Source: Planctomycetota bacterium | Lineage (GTDB): Bacteria > Planctomycetota > Planctomycetia > Planctomycetales > Planctomycetaceae | Direction of reading: 5' to 3' | Length of the DNA stretch: 38,391 nucleotides | NCBI GenBank assembly: GCA_018242525.1 | Contig: JAFEBS010000008.1 | Location: 116,431-154,821 of the forward strand | Shown: positions 16,430-26,349 of the stretch, piece by piece | Layout of the letters: the number at the start of each line of letters is the position of its first letter | Position numbering within the stretch: the first letter of the stretch is position 1 | Translations under genes and position numbers: made by a program | The notes under the pieces: model-generated | Database searches by the model: none | Told to the model about the DNA's origin: nothing | What the model saw: only the letters and a program-made list of their open reading frames with translations

Positions 16430-16668
16430 ATGTCTCAATCATTGGCTCGTGCGTGGCTGCACGTGGTCTTCAGTACGAAGGACCGCCAAGCTTTCCTTCA
16501 GCACAACGGATTTCGAGACGAGATGTGTCGCCTGCTGGGGTATCACATCAACGAGATCGGTTGCCGTGCGTTGCGAGCCGGTGCGTGGATCGACCATGTC
16601 CTCAGGACGAATTCCGTGAATTATGTCGTCGACACGAATTGGAAATTGATGAGCATTATGTCTGGGAC
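16430..16668 (+). pseudogene. REP-associated IS200-like tyrosine transposase with internal deletion
   Basis: The N-terminal frame reads MSQSLARAWLHVVFSTKDRQ, FRDEMCRLLGYHINEIGC and AWIDHV, typical of Y1 (HUH) transposases of the REP-associated group. At about 16600 the reading jumps by an internal deletion and a frame change to QDEFRELCRRHELEIDEHYV plus WD, the usual C-terminus. The deletion starts inside the HUH motif, after DHV, and removes the segment carrying the catalytic tyrosine, so the gene cannot be active. About 80 of the usual roughly 150 residues remain. It lies directly downstream of REP-type palindromes. Confidence 0.75.
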
Positions 16669-17412
16669 TTAACCGCTTCGTTGAAGTTGTCCCCACTGTG
16701 GCGCGCGGATGAACTGCATCGCCTCCCGGTGCCGAGACGGCTGGTCGATCATCATGACGGACGTCCACCGGCCCCGCTGGTATCTCGATGGATCCTGACT
16801 TCATGCGTTTGAGCCTGTTCCACCGCAAGATCCGCCGACCTCGCCGGTCCCTCCCGCGAGCGACTCGTCGCTGCGCGGCACTGGACCACGAGACCGATCA
16901 ATCGCACTTTGCTGGGCTGGGTGAACTGCTGGACCTTTGGTCCGGAAAGCAGCCCCAGGTGATTCAGGCTCTCCCAGAAACTCTTCTGTGCCCCACCATC
17001 CGGCGGATTCAAAAGTGATTGGCTCACGATGGGTGTCGCGTCCAGTTCGGTTTCACTCGGGGTGGGGGCGTCGCAGTCCAGAACTCTCAGGTCTCCATCG
17101 TCATGGGTCAGAGAATGAAACTGCGGTCGGCGGCAGTCGCCAATCAAGGCTGGGGGATCGAGGATGGTGGCACACGGAAGTCTGAATGCAGGAGTTCATT
17201 CGCAGCCATGAGCAAGGTGATTCGCTTGTCGTTTTGGATTTTCTCCGCGTCGTCCGCACACCATGTCCCGATTTCCTTTTTTGCAGAAAGTCCTGACATG
17301 GGGCTCCGTTACGGTTCCCTGGAGCGACGGCTCAGAAAAAAAACGAAGGATTCTCCGTGGTCGTTACAATCCATTTCCGGGTGGCGGAAATGGGACAATC
17401 GAGATACCGAGC
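16669..17412. other. Unassigned stretch before the sigma factor
   Basis: Several frames are open in this GC-rich stretch, but none has a recognisable domain or ribosome-binding site. A plus-strand reading at 16788-17018 (GLGELLDLWSGKQPQVIQAL) might be a gene fragment, with low confidence. The sigma-factor frame is open from 17263, but the part before 17413 looks non-coding. The promoter of the sigma operon should lie near its right end. Confidence 0.3.
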
Positions 17413-17973
17413 ATGGACGACGACGGGCGAGTCTGTCGTGAACAAACCTGGCGTGCGGCCGTGCTGGCGGGGGACGAACGCGCGTGGCGTGCCTGGTACG
17501 ACGAATCTTTTGAGCCGCTGCGGGCCTTTGTCGTATGGCGGCTGGCACGTCAACCCGTCAGCACCGACGAAGTCCTGCAGGAAACGTGGTTAATCGCGGT
17601 GCGGCGCATGAAAGATTTCGATCCGCGCCAGGGGGCGTTTCTCGACTGGCTGCGCGGCATTGCCGGGAACCTGATTCGAAACCTGGTCCGGCAGCAGCAA
17701 TCCACGACGTTCACACTTGCGACCGTCGCTGCCAACACGACCGCAACTGTCGAAACCGGCATGCAGTGGGAAGCTGACGAACGGGCCGCCCGCGTTTCCG
17801 CGGCCTTGCTGGCGTTGCCTGAGCATTACGCCGCGGTCTTGCGTGCCAAATACCTGGATCAGCAATCCGTGGCGGAAATCGCCGAAGCCTGGAATCAAAC
17901 CGCCAAGGGGATCGAGTCTTTGCTGACACGTGCCCGCCTGGCGTTTCGCGAGCAGTTTGGTGAGGAGACCTGA
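17413..17973 (+). CDS. ECF-type RNA polymerase sigma factor
   Basis: The 186-residue protein starts at 17413 (MDDDGRVCREQTWRAAVLAG). Sigma region 2 is visible around residues 25-90: WYDESFEPLRAFVVWRLA, then STDEVLQETWLIAVRRMKDF and AFLDWLRGIAGNLIRN. Region 4 spans about 125-180: LLALPEHYAAVLRAKYLDQQ, SVAEIAEAWNQTAKGIESLL and TRARLAFREQF, a helix-turn-helix that would bind the -35 element. Region 3 is absent, as expected for ECF factors. The next gene starts one base after the stop codon, so translational coupling is likely. That gene encodes a membrane protein that probably acts as its anti-sigma factor. Confidence 0.88.
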   Translation: MDDDGRVCREQTWRAAVLAGDERAWRAWYDESFEPLRAFVVWRLARQPVSTDEVLQETWLIAVRRMKDFDPRQGAFLDWLRGIAGNLIRNLVRQQQSTTFTLATVAANTTATVETGMQWEADERAARVSAALLALPEHYAAVLRAKYLDQQSVAEIAEAWNQTAKGIESLLTRARLAFREQFGEET

Positions 17974-17974
17974 A

Positions 17975-18583
17975 ATGAATTCCGACGAACCTTTGGATCC
18001 GCTGGCGGAATTGCTGCGGGACATGGAGTTACCACCGATCGATCTGTCTCAACGGAACGCGATCTTTGCACGAACTCGCAGCGTCCTGTGGCGACGCCGC
18101 TGGGGACGACGTGGTGCCTGGGGAATGGCGTTTGTGGCGTGTTACTCGGTCGGGGTCTTGACCGGTCGAGCCTGGCCTGTCCCGGCGAACGATTCACTGT
18201 CGTTGCAGGGCCTTCCGCCGGTGCATGTGCCGTCTCCGGCCATGCCTGTTCCGGCGCTCGCAGTTCCATTGCCGACGCACCCGACACAGGAAACCATCCC
18301 GCAAACTCATCCCGTTGAATCCACTGAAGAACCACAAGCGCCGATCGTGGCGGTTCCGTCATTGGACGTGAAGGTATCATCGTTTGAAAAATTACGGCAG
18401 GCGGGAGATCGTCAGTTGAACCAGTTGGGCAACCTGCAGGCGGCGATCGGTTGTTATCGACGGGCGCTCGATTGCGCCACTGAGAATGAACTAAAAGTCG
18501 TTCCCGAACGGGACTCGTGGTTACTGATTCCTTTAAAAGAAGCTCGATTGGAGGCTCGGAAACATGTTTCGAAAAAGAGTTGA
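17975..18583 (+). CDS. Single-pass membrane protein, probable anti-sigma factor
   Basis: The 202-residue protein begins MNSDEPLDPLAELLRDMELP. It has a short cytoplasmic N-terminus, a basic stretch (RRRWGRRGAWG) and one membrane helix (MAFVACYSVGVLTG, about residues 48-61). A long Pro-rich outer region is followed by a helical segment with AAIGCYRRALDCATENELKV, which resembles a TPR motif. No classic zinc-binding anti-sigma motif is present. Position after an ECF sigma gene, overlap with the next gene and topology support an anti-sigma role, but this is inference. Its last 20 bases overlap the next gene. Confidence 0.6.
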   Translation: MNSDEPLDPLAELLRDMELPPIDLSQRNAIFARTRSVLWRRRWGRRGAWGMAFVACYSVGVLTGRAWPVPANDSLSLQGLPPVHVPSPAMPVPALAVPLPTHPTQETIPQTHPVESTEEPQAPIVAVPSLDVKVSSFEKLRQAGDRQLNQLGNLQAAIGCYRRALDCATENELKVVPERDSWLLIPLKEARLEARKHVSKKS

Positions 18584-19562
18584 ACCAGGTTGGGTCACGA
18601 TGTGTGCGGTCGGCCTGCTGATGGCGACGGGAATGGCGTGGGCGCAGATTGGGGGCGGCGGGTTGGCTCCGGCCGCGTCTCCAAAAACTCCGGAGCAGCG
18701 GTTGTTCCCGAACGGACTGCCAAAGATTGAAGTCATGCTCACGTCGGCGTTGGAACATCATCCCGATGTCCTGGTGGCTCGGGGCAAGGTCCGTAGTGCG
18801 GAAGCGGAACAGCGACAGGCGGAATTGAAGGCCTTGAAGGATGTCATGGATGTCCGCGACCGTTGGGAAAAGTCCAATCGGACTGTCGTCAGCCTTGGTC
18901 CGGCGAACCCAATGGCGCGTGAAGCCCTGAGCGAACTGGCTGCAATTGAATGGGAATTGTCGTTTCTGATTGGCACGCCCAATGATGTTCGAGCGCATGA
19001 ACCAGCGGGCGTCGCGACGCCGCCTGTGATTCCTACGGCTCAGCAGCCCGCCGCAGCACAAAACGCTCCTGCCGAAACCGATGTCGCGCTTCCGCGCGGC
19101 GATCATGCCAAGTCGATGAAAACGAAACTCGATGAAACCATCGAACTGAATATCAACGAGGTTCCCTTGAAAGAGGTTGTCGAATTCCTGTCGGAAAAAT
19201 CGAGTCTGCGATTCGTTCTTGATCTCAAGAACCTGGAAGATGCGGGAATCCCTGTGGACTCGCCCGTGACATTACAGTTGGGTGAGGTTGAGTTGGGAGC
19301 CGCCATTCAGGCTCTGGAAGATCTGCAGAGTCCCCTGTCTTTCTGCGTACGCGACTATGGAATCCTGGTGACAGCCCAGACCGGTCCCTGGATGAACTCG
19401 ATCACCGTCCGTGATTTCTGGAAGTTGACAGAAGACGAGATCCTCGCAAAGCAACGGCAAAAGCGCGCCGTGTTACAGGGCCTCGGCGGTATGGGCGGCA
19501 TGGGAGGCGGTGGCATGGGCGGCATGGGGGGTGGAGGCATGGGAGGGGCAGGGTTCTTTTAA
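18564..19562 (+). CDS. Secreted protein with coiled-coil and STN/secretin-like domain, Gly/Met-rich tail
   Basis: The 332-residue protein has a signal peptide (TMCAVGLLMATGMAWA, cleavage near residue 27). A helical region, about 55-135 (MLTSALEHHPDVLVARGKVR onward), recalls TolC-type outer-membrane protein N-termini. After a Pro/Ala linker, about 190-275 reads like an STN/secretin N0-type domain (ELNINEVPLKEVVEFLSEKS, then VTLQLGEVELGAAIQALEDL and a YGILVTA end). The C-terminus is a repetitive Gly-Met tail (GGMGGMGGGGMGGMGG). The gene overlaps the preceding one by 20 bases, giving a three-gene unit in which a sigma/anti-sigma pair may control an envelope function. Confidence 0.6.
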   Translation: MFRKRVEPGWVTMCAVGLLMATGMAWAQIGGGGLAPAASPKTPEQRLFPNGLPKIEVMLTSALEHHPDVLVARGKVRSAEAEQRQAELKALKDVMDVRDRWEKSNRTVVSLGPANPMAREALSELAAIEWELSFLIGTPNDVRAHEPAGVATPPVIPTAQQPAAAQNAPAETDVALPRGDHAKSMKTKLDETIELNINEVPLKEVVEFLSEKSSLRFVLDLKNLEDAGIPVDSPVTLQLGEVELGAAIQALEDLQSPLSFCVRDYGILVTAQTGPWMNSITVRDFWKLTEDEILAKQRQKRAVLQGLGGMGGMGGGGMGGMGGGGMGGAGFF

Positions 19563-19670
19563 TCGGTATTGGAGCGGTGGAATGATCCGTGCATCTGGCA
19601 CTCCTGACTCGGATCATGGTCAGGGGGCGCCCGCATTTCCCGGGCGACGTGTTACGCCAGGGTCACGCCA

Positions 19671-21218
19671 TCACTCTGGAAAAAGTAACCTTGCGGTCGC
19701 AACCGCCCTTGGCCCCGCTCGTTTGATGATGGATTTGCCGAGAAGTTGATCAAATGGAATTCCCATGCCGAGTTCTTGAGCGAGTTTGCGCAGATCGAGG
19801 CGACGAAGCAGTTCCGCCGTGATTGGACGTTTGGAATCCCAAAAGATCTGCGCATTGAAGTAGTTCGTGGCCACTGGTGAATTCAAGAGTGTTGTCAACA
19901 ATTGGGCAGCCTCGGCCGAAGGACACGGGAGAAAGTACGAAGTATCGTCGAGCACGACCGGCCGATCTCCCGCGGGGCTGAGCATTGTGAAGTGCAATCG
20001 CTTATAGAATCCGCTGATTGCCACTTTCCATGGTGCGAACGTGTATTCACCGACTCCAAAAACGGAAAACGGAGGCTTGCCGCGATAGATCGAACTCTTC
20101 CGCTTTTCCAGCAAACTGGCGTGATCGGTGAGGTAGGCCCAGGTTTTGGGAGCGATCACCCGAATCTCATCCGTCGCCTGCCCAACGGCCGCTTGCGTGA
20201 CAATCATCCAGCGATCGTTGTTCACGATCCGACCATTGGCCAGATCTGAGCTTTTCAGCATCGGGTAGACGTATGTCTCCTCAATCTCCACCACGTTTCC
20301 CAGCCCGTTGCGGAATCGCTCCCCGTCACGTCGCAGTTCCATCACCTTGGAACAGTCATGCTTGACGCCGGATCGCCACGGAATGGTCTCTTCGCCATTC
20401 AAATGCTTTGTCGCTCGATACGCTTCCAGATCGGCAAACAGCCGGCCGGCATCGAATCCCAGGAACGTTGGGGGATCGGATGTCGAAAGCCGGGGATAAA
20501 CTCGCGCCGTCTGATCGTGAGCGCCGGGTCGGAAGTGCATGACGAGCAACGCGGCATCGACGGCGGCTGCAAAGTGACGGGACGCATCAATCGCGAAGAT
20601 CTCGGCACGCTCCAATTCCACCCCTTGTTTCCAGCCGTGGCTGAGAACTTTACGGGCGACGGCCGACTTGCACAGCATCGCCAGTGCGGCCTGTCGGCCA
20701 TTCAGGATCTCCATCAATCGGATCAACATCCATTCGGAGATATCAAAATTCGCTTTCCCGGTCAGCGCATCAAACCCGCCCCGTTGTTGAAAGTTCGATT
20801 TGATCGGGACGTTGCCGCTCCCCAACATGGAAAGCTCTGCGTTGGTGACCCACGGCAAATTGCCCAGGACGAGCATTGGATCCGACAGATCCGCCAGGAT
20901 CGAGTCCCAATCCGCTCTAAAGAAATCGGCCTCGATCACGGTGGCACGGGCCGCGGCGGGATGCTGCGTCAAAGTCGTTCTGACATGCTCAATGTAGTTG
21001 GCATTCAACTCGGCACCCACCGCGTGCTGAATCGACGGGAACTGGTCCAGTCCGGCAAAAAACAGGCCCCCGATGCCGCAGGTCGGCTCCAGTAACGAGG
21101 CTGGCTTCACTCGCAGCGCGGCCAGCAGTCGACAGACTTCGCGCGCCAACTCGGTGGGCGTCTGGAAGTCACCGAATTCGGCCGTCGATTTGGATTTCTT
21201 AGCCATCGTCCTTACCAT
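19671..21218 (-). CDS. N6-adenine DNA methyltransferase
   Basis: About 515 residues from 21218 (MVRTMAKKSKSTAEFGDFQT); an internal start at 21206 is equally possible, and neither has a strong ribosome-binding site. FGDFQTPTELAREVCRLL precedes motif I (EPTCGIGGLF at about 44-53, S-adenosylmethionine binding). Motif IV is NLPW at 120-123, a variant of the NPPY/F motif of adenine methylases. The C-terminal half (GVGEYTFAPWKVAISGFYKR and TTLLNSPVATNYFNAQIFWD) resembles the target-recognition part of single-chain type II methylases. No restriction endonuclease gene is adjacent, so it is either an orphan or a fused enzyme whose nuclease part I cannot see. Confidence 0.8.
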   Translation of the reverse strand: MVRTMAKKSKSTAEFGDFQTPTELAREVCRLLAALRVKPASLLEPTCGIGGLFFAGLDQFPSIQHAVGAELNANYIEHVRTTLTQHPAAARATVIEADFFRADWDSILADLSDPMLVLGNLPWVTNAELSMLGSGNVPIKSNFQQRGGFDALTGKANFDISEWMLIRLMEILNGRQAALAMLCKSAVARKVLSHGWKQGVELERAEIFAIDASRHFAAAVDAALLVMHFRPGAHDQTARVYPRLSTSDPPTFLGFDAGRLFADLEAYRATKHLNGEETIPWRSGVKHDCSKVMELRRDGERFRNGLGNVVEIEETYVYPMLKSSDLANGRIVNNDRWMIVTQAAVGQATDEIRVIAPKTWAYLTDHASLLEKRKSSIYRGKPPFSVFGVGEYTFAPWKVAISGFYKRLHFTMLSPAGDRPVVLDDTSYFLPCPSAEAAQLLTTLLNSPVATNYFNAQIFWDSKRPITAELLRRLDLRKLAQELGMGIPFDQLLGKSIIKRAGPRAVATARLLFPE

Positions 21219-21263
21219 TATGCCGCCGGACACGACCGAAGTCTGCCGATGGAGTGTGAAGCG

Positions 21264-21405
21264 CAGGGCGATCGCCTTTTTCAAATTGGGGTACCACGGT
21301 CTTACCGTCTTCGGGAAGGCCGTGCGAATGCTCAATTGGCATGGCCATGTCGAGGACTCCATCACCGTGGCACCCGATCCCACGTTGAAAAAGGCGATGG
21401 CCCTG
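21264..21405. mobile_element. MITE-like element with 21-bp terminal inverted repeats and 10-bp duplication
   Basis: The left end (21264-21284, CAGGGCGATCGCC onward) and right end (21385-21405) are inverted copies matching at 20 of 21 positions. The ten bases GTGTGAAGCG flank the element directly on both sides (21254-21263 and 21406-21415), as a target-site duplication would. The 142-bp body has no gene and is itself partly palindromic. Related copies are at 1-90 and 12543-12658. It lies 46 bases upstream of the methyltransferase start codon. Confidence 0.75.
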
Positions 21406-21432
21406 GTGTGAAGCGTCACCCCGTTTCAACCA

Positions 21433-21483
21433 GGACTTAAACCGGGATGCCACGGGCGCGGAGTCTTCGACGTGGCCGTGCTG
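21433..21483. repeat. Degenerate fragment related to family B
   Basis: The segment around GATGCCACGGGCGCGGAGTC and GACGTGGCCGTGCTG resembles the interior of family B (GGTGCCACGGTCTTGGAGTC, then GCCGTGCCGA), with many differences. It sits between the MITE and the peptidase start. Confidence 0.35.
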
Positions 21484-21520
21484 ACTGCCTCCCCTCGAAG
21501 CCACGACGAGCCCATTTGCG

Positions 21521-22849
21521 ATGACGTCTGCACAACCCCATTTTCAAACCGATTTTCCCACCAGCGAGTTTGAACGTCGGCGGGAACGCCTGTTTGGGGA
21601 AATCGGCGGAGCCAGGGCCGTGATCGCTGGTGGTCCCGCCACGGGTGCGTTTGATCGATTCCGGCAGACAAACGACTTCTATTACCTGTGCGGCGTGGAA
21701 GTACCTCATGCCTACCTGCTGCTGGATGGCAAGATGCGGTGGACCATCCTGTATCTGCCCAGACGCGACCCGAAACTGGAACGGAGCGAAGGGACTCAAT
21801 TGAATTCCAGCGACGCCGATCGAGTCCGGCAGATCACCGGAGTGGACGAAGTGAAGCCGCTGGAGGCGTTGACGAACGACCTCCGGGAAACGACGCAGAT
21901 ATATACGCTCCACGCGCCGGCAGAAGGACGTGAGGCTTGCCGTGACACCCTGTTGCATGCGCGTCAACAGATCGAAGCCGATCCGTGGGATGGACGCCCG
22001 TCGGCCGAGCAGTGGTTTCGTGAGAAGCTGGTGGCCATCTGCCCTTACGCCGAGTTCCTGGATCTGTCGCCCGTCGTTGACCGCCTGCGATTGATCAAAA
22101 GTCATCGGGAAGTGGAGTTGATGCGCAGGGCAGGTCGGCTGACTGCCCGCGGTGTCATCGATGCCATGCGGATCACGCGGCCCGGCCTGTTTGAATTCGA
22201 ATTGGCGGCGGTCGCCGATTATTTGTTCCTGCGCAGCGGAGCCCGTGGACCGGGGTATCGTCCGATCGTGGCCAGCGGTTCCAACATTTGGAATGCACAC
22301 TATTTTCGGAACGACAGTCTGCTGCAGGACGGTGACCTGGTGCTGATGGACTACGCACCCGATGTCGGCTGTTACACCAGTGACATCGGCCGGATGTGGC
22401 CGGTCAACGGCACATATTCGCCCGTGCAACGTGAACTATACGGTTTCGTGGTCGAGTTTCAGAAAGTTCTGCTGAAGACGATCCGCGAAAAGCGGTCGAT
22501 CGGCGAACTGGCTCGCGAAGCCGCCGAAGCGATTCGACCGGTCTGGACGGACTGGGGATGGTCAAAGCCGGAGTATCGCGAGGCGGCCAGGAAGATGATT
22601 GAGTCGGAGGTGGCGTTCACTCATCCGGTCGGAATGGCGGTCCATGATGTGGGCGAATACAAGCAGGCCCCGTTGGAAACAGGTTTGGTTTTCGCACTGG
22701 ACCCGCAGTTGTGGGTCCCCGAAGAGCAGATTTATGTCCGGGTCGAGGACACGATCGTCGTCACCCCGAACGGTGTGGAATCACTCACTCGGGACGCACC
22801 GCTGGATTTGGATGCGATTGAGCAACTGGTCCGCAGCAGCCATGCCTGA
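21521..22849 (+). CDS. M24-family metallopeptidase (Xaa-Pro aminopeptidase type)
   Basis: The 442-residue protein has an N-terminal creatinase-like domain (about 15-175) and a C-terminal pita-bread domain. Metal ligands can be traced: Asp277 (LVLMDYAP), Asp288 (CYTSDIGRMW), His368 (FTHPVGMAVHDVG) and Glu409 (YVRVEDTIVV). The fourth ligand position, normally Glu in an EPG motif, is Asp394 in FALDPQLWVP. His375 matches the second active-site histidine. It would remove an N-terminal residue before proline in the cytoplasm. Asp at position 394 might alter metal preference. The start lacks a clear ribosome-binding site. It is followed by family D repeat copy 2 and then the helicase. Confidence 0.85.
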   Translation: MTSAQPHFQTDFPTSEFERRRERLFGEIGGARAVIAGGPATGAFDRFRQTNDFYYLCGVEVPHAYLLLDGKMRWTILYLPRRDPKLERSEGTQLNSSDADRVRQITGVDEVKPLEALTNDLRETTQIYTLHAPAEGREACRDTLLHARQQIEADPWDGRPSAEQWFREKLVAICPYAEFLDLSPVVDRLRLIKSHREVELMRRAGRLTARGVIDAMRITRPGLFEFELAAVADYLFLRSGARGPGYRPIVASGSNIWNAHYFRNDSLLQDGDLVLMDYAPDVGCYTSDIGRMWPVNGTYSPVQRELYGFVVEFQKVLLKTIREKRSIGELAREAAEAIRPVWTDWGWSKPEYREAARKMIESEVAFTHPVGMAVHDVGEYKQAPLETGLVFALDPQLWVPEEQIYVRVEDTIVVTPNGVESLTRDAPLDLDAIEQLVRSSHA

Positions 22850-22856
22850 CCGCTTG

Positions 22857-22935
22857 GTACAAGGGGGCTGACCCGTCGGAGTCCATCGATTTACCTTGAA
22901 AATCGCCTGCCCGGAGAGGGTCAGCCCCGTTTTAC
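22857..22935 (-). repeat. Dispersed intergenic repeat, family D copy 2
   Basis: Outer segments GGGGGCTGACCC and GGGTCAGCCCC are inverted relative to each other and could form a stem. The reverse complement aligns with 10186-10262 through a GCGATTTTCA core. The remaining bases to the helicase start contain no gene. Confidence 0.5.
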
Positions 22936-23088
22936 CACGGGCGGCCAGGCACAGGAGTCGACGAAATCGGCCCGAATTCCGGTCAAATTGTCGGCAAAAG
23001 CCGAACGAATTGAATCAAACCAAAAATCTGCGACGGTAGAAGGGTGAATGAACTGGGATCGCTCAGCCCAAGCCGGTAAAGTCTGGGG

Positions 23089-24846
<1,758 letters not shown>

Positions 24847-24881
24847 CGACTATTCACCTTCGAACAGCAGGGCCATCGTCG

Positions 24882-26048
24882 ATGGATACCAGCAACGAAC
24901 TTCCGGGTCAGAACGAGGAAGAGGTGCCGACGGATGTCGGCCCGAGTCCCGCTGCCGACATTGACTCAGAAATGACCGACGCCGATTGCGTGCCAGACGC
25001 CGAGGGATCGTTGTCGGGTTGGAGTGCGCTCCTGGAAATGTTCCGGCGGCCCAATATCGGGATTGCCGTGGCGTGGGTCTTCGTGCTGATGGTTTCACAG
25101 GTTGTCGTGGGGGTGTTGTCGATCATCGCGGCAATCGTGGGAATGGTGGTCCAGGGGCAGCCAATCAATGGGCCGAACTTCACAAAGTCCATGGAAGCGG
25201 CCGTAGAAACGTGGTTGCTCCCCGTGGCGTCGTTCTCCACGATGGTGTTTGCATTTGTTGTGGTGCTGCTGTTGTTTGGACGACAGACGGCCCGGTGCAT
25301 GGGATTGCGTGGAATGACGGTGTCTCAGATTGTGATCATTCTCCTGATGGCATTTCCCATGACGGTGTTGTCGAGCGAATTCGCCAACCTGGTATCGCAC
25401 CTGTTCCCCAAGATGGAAATGCCCGAGATCTTTGCGAAGTTCGCTCAGCAACCGATGGTGCTGGTGTTCTGTGCGGGATGCCTGTTTCCCGGTATCGGTG
25501 AGGAATTATTCTTTCGCGGCTTTCTCGGCCGTGGCCTGGTGTCGCGGCACGGAGTGGTGTGGGGAACTTTCTTCACGGCATTTCTGTTTGGTGCGGTCCA
25601 CGTCCATCCGATTCAGGCGTCTGGTGCATTCCTGCTTGGATTGACATTGCAAATTGTCTTCCTGACCACGCGTTCCTTGTGGGGAGCAATTCTGCTGCAC
25701 ACTGCGAACAATGCACTCGCCTTTGCCGCGATGCTCTACGGAAGCCGGATGCCGGTCCCCGGCTTTACCATGGCATCCGAGACCGAAATCATGCATACGC
25801 CGCCATTGCTGGTCCTGGGAGCCTCAATCGCAGTGGGAATGCTGTTATTCTCGCTGCACAAGACACGAACCCAATGGCAACTGGCGGACGGTGCCATGTG
25901 GTCGCCCGGTTTTGTCACGGCTGAAGGCCCACCCAAAGATGCGGAAGTCCAGGCCGTCGCTCCGTGGATTGGCCCGCGTGAACTTGTCGGAACCGTCCTG
26001 GCGTATTCTCTGTTTCTGGTGACGCTGGCATGCTCCATTGAAAGTTGA
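24882..26048 (+). CDS. CPBP-family intramembrane metalloprotease
   Basis: The 388-residue protein has a long acidic N-terminus (first 45 residues) and about eight membrane helices. The CPBP/Abi motif is complete: EELFFRGFL with Glu207, Glu208 and Arg212, then FGAVHVH with His240 and His242, then LHTANNALAF. These residues form the presumed active site in the membrane. Family members include prenyl-protein proteases (Rce1), proteins for bacteriocin self-immunity and many of unknown role. A C-terminal membrane helix follows a loop of about 60 residues. The start codon has no strong ribosome-binding site, and the gene is probably read through from the helicase. Confidence 0.87.
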   Translation: MDTSNELPGQNEEEVPTDVGPSPAADIDSEMTDADCVPDAEGSLSGWSALLEMFRRPNIGIAVAWVFVLMVSQVVVGVLSIIAAIVGMVVQGQPINGPNFTKSMEAAVETWLLPVASFSTMVFAFVVVLLLFGRQTARCMGLRGMTVSQIVIILLMAFPMTVLSSEFANLVSHLFPKMEMPEIFAKFAQQPMVLVFCAGCLFPGIGEELFFRGFLGRGLVSRHGVVWGTFFTAFLFGAVHVHPIQASGAFLLGLTLQIVFLTTRSLWGAILLHTANNALAFAAMLYGSRMPVPGFTMASETEIMHTPPLLVLGASIAVGMLLFSLHKTRTQWQLADGAMWSPGFVTAEGPPKDAEVQAVAPWIGPRELVGTVLAYSLFLVTLACSIES

Positions 26049-26349
26049 AATCGAGCGTGGCTGTGACGCTCGGTTGACCCCGGGGATGAATCCGAATTGC
26101 CAGTCGTTGTCATTCGGTGGCAAATTCGATGTCATGCCACCCCCGGCTCGGCAATCTTTGCCGTCGCTCGATTTTTCACTGGCAAGATCCGCCGCCAATG
26201 CCCGTCAGCCGCGGAATTTGTGGAAACGATCCGGTTGAATCGGTTGTGTCGTCTGGATCGATTTCCGGGTTTCGTCGATGCTTAAACGATGCGGACAGTT
26301 GCAGTCCGGGTTCTTGTCGGTCGACGTGTAGGACAGAGGAGTCTTTCCA
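26049..26349. other. Intergenic region upstream of the secreted repeat protein
   Basis: There is no credible gene in these 301 bases. An AGGAG ribosome-binding site lies about eight bases before the ATG at 26350. I cannot identify a promoter with confidence. Confidence 0.5.
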
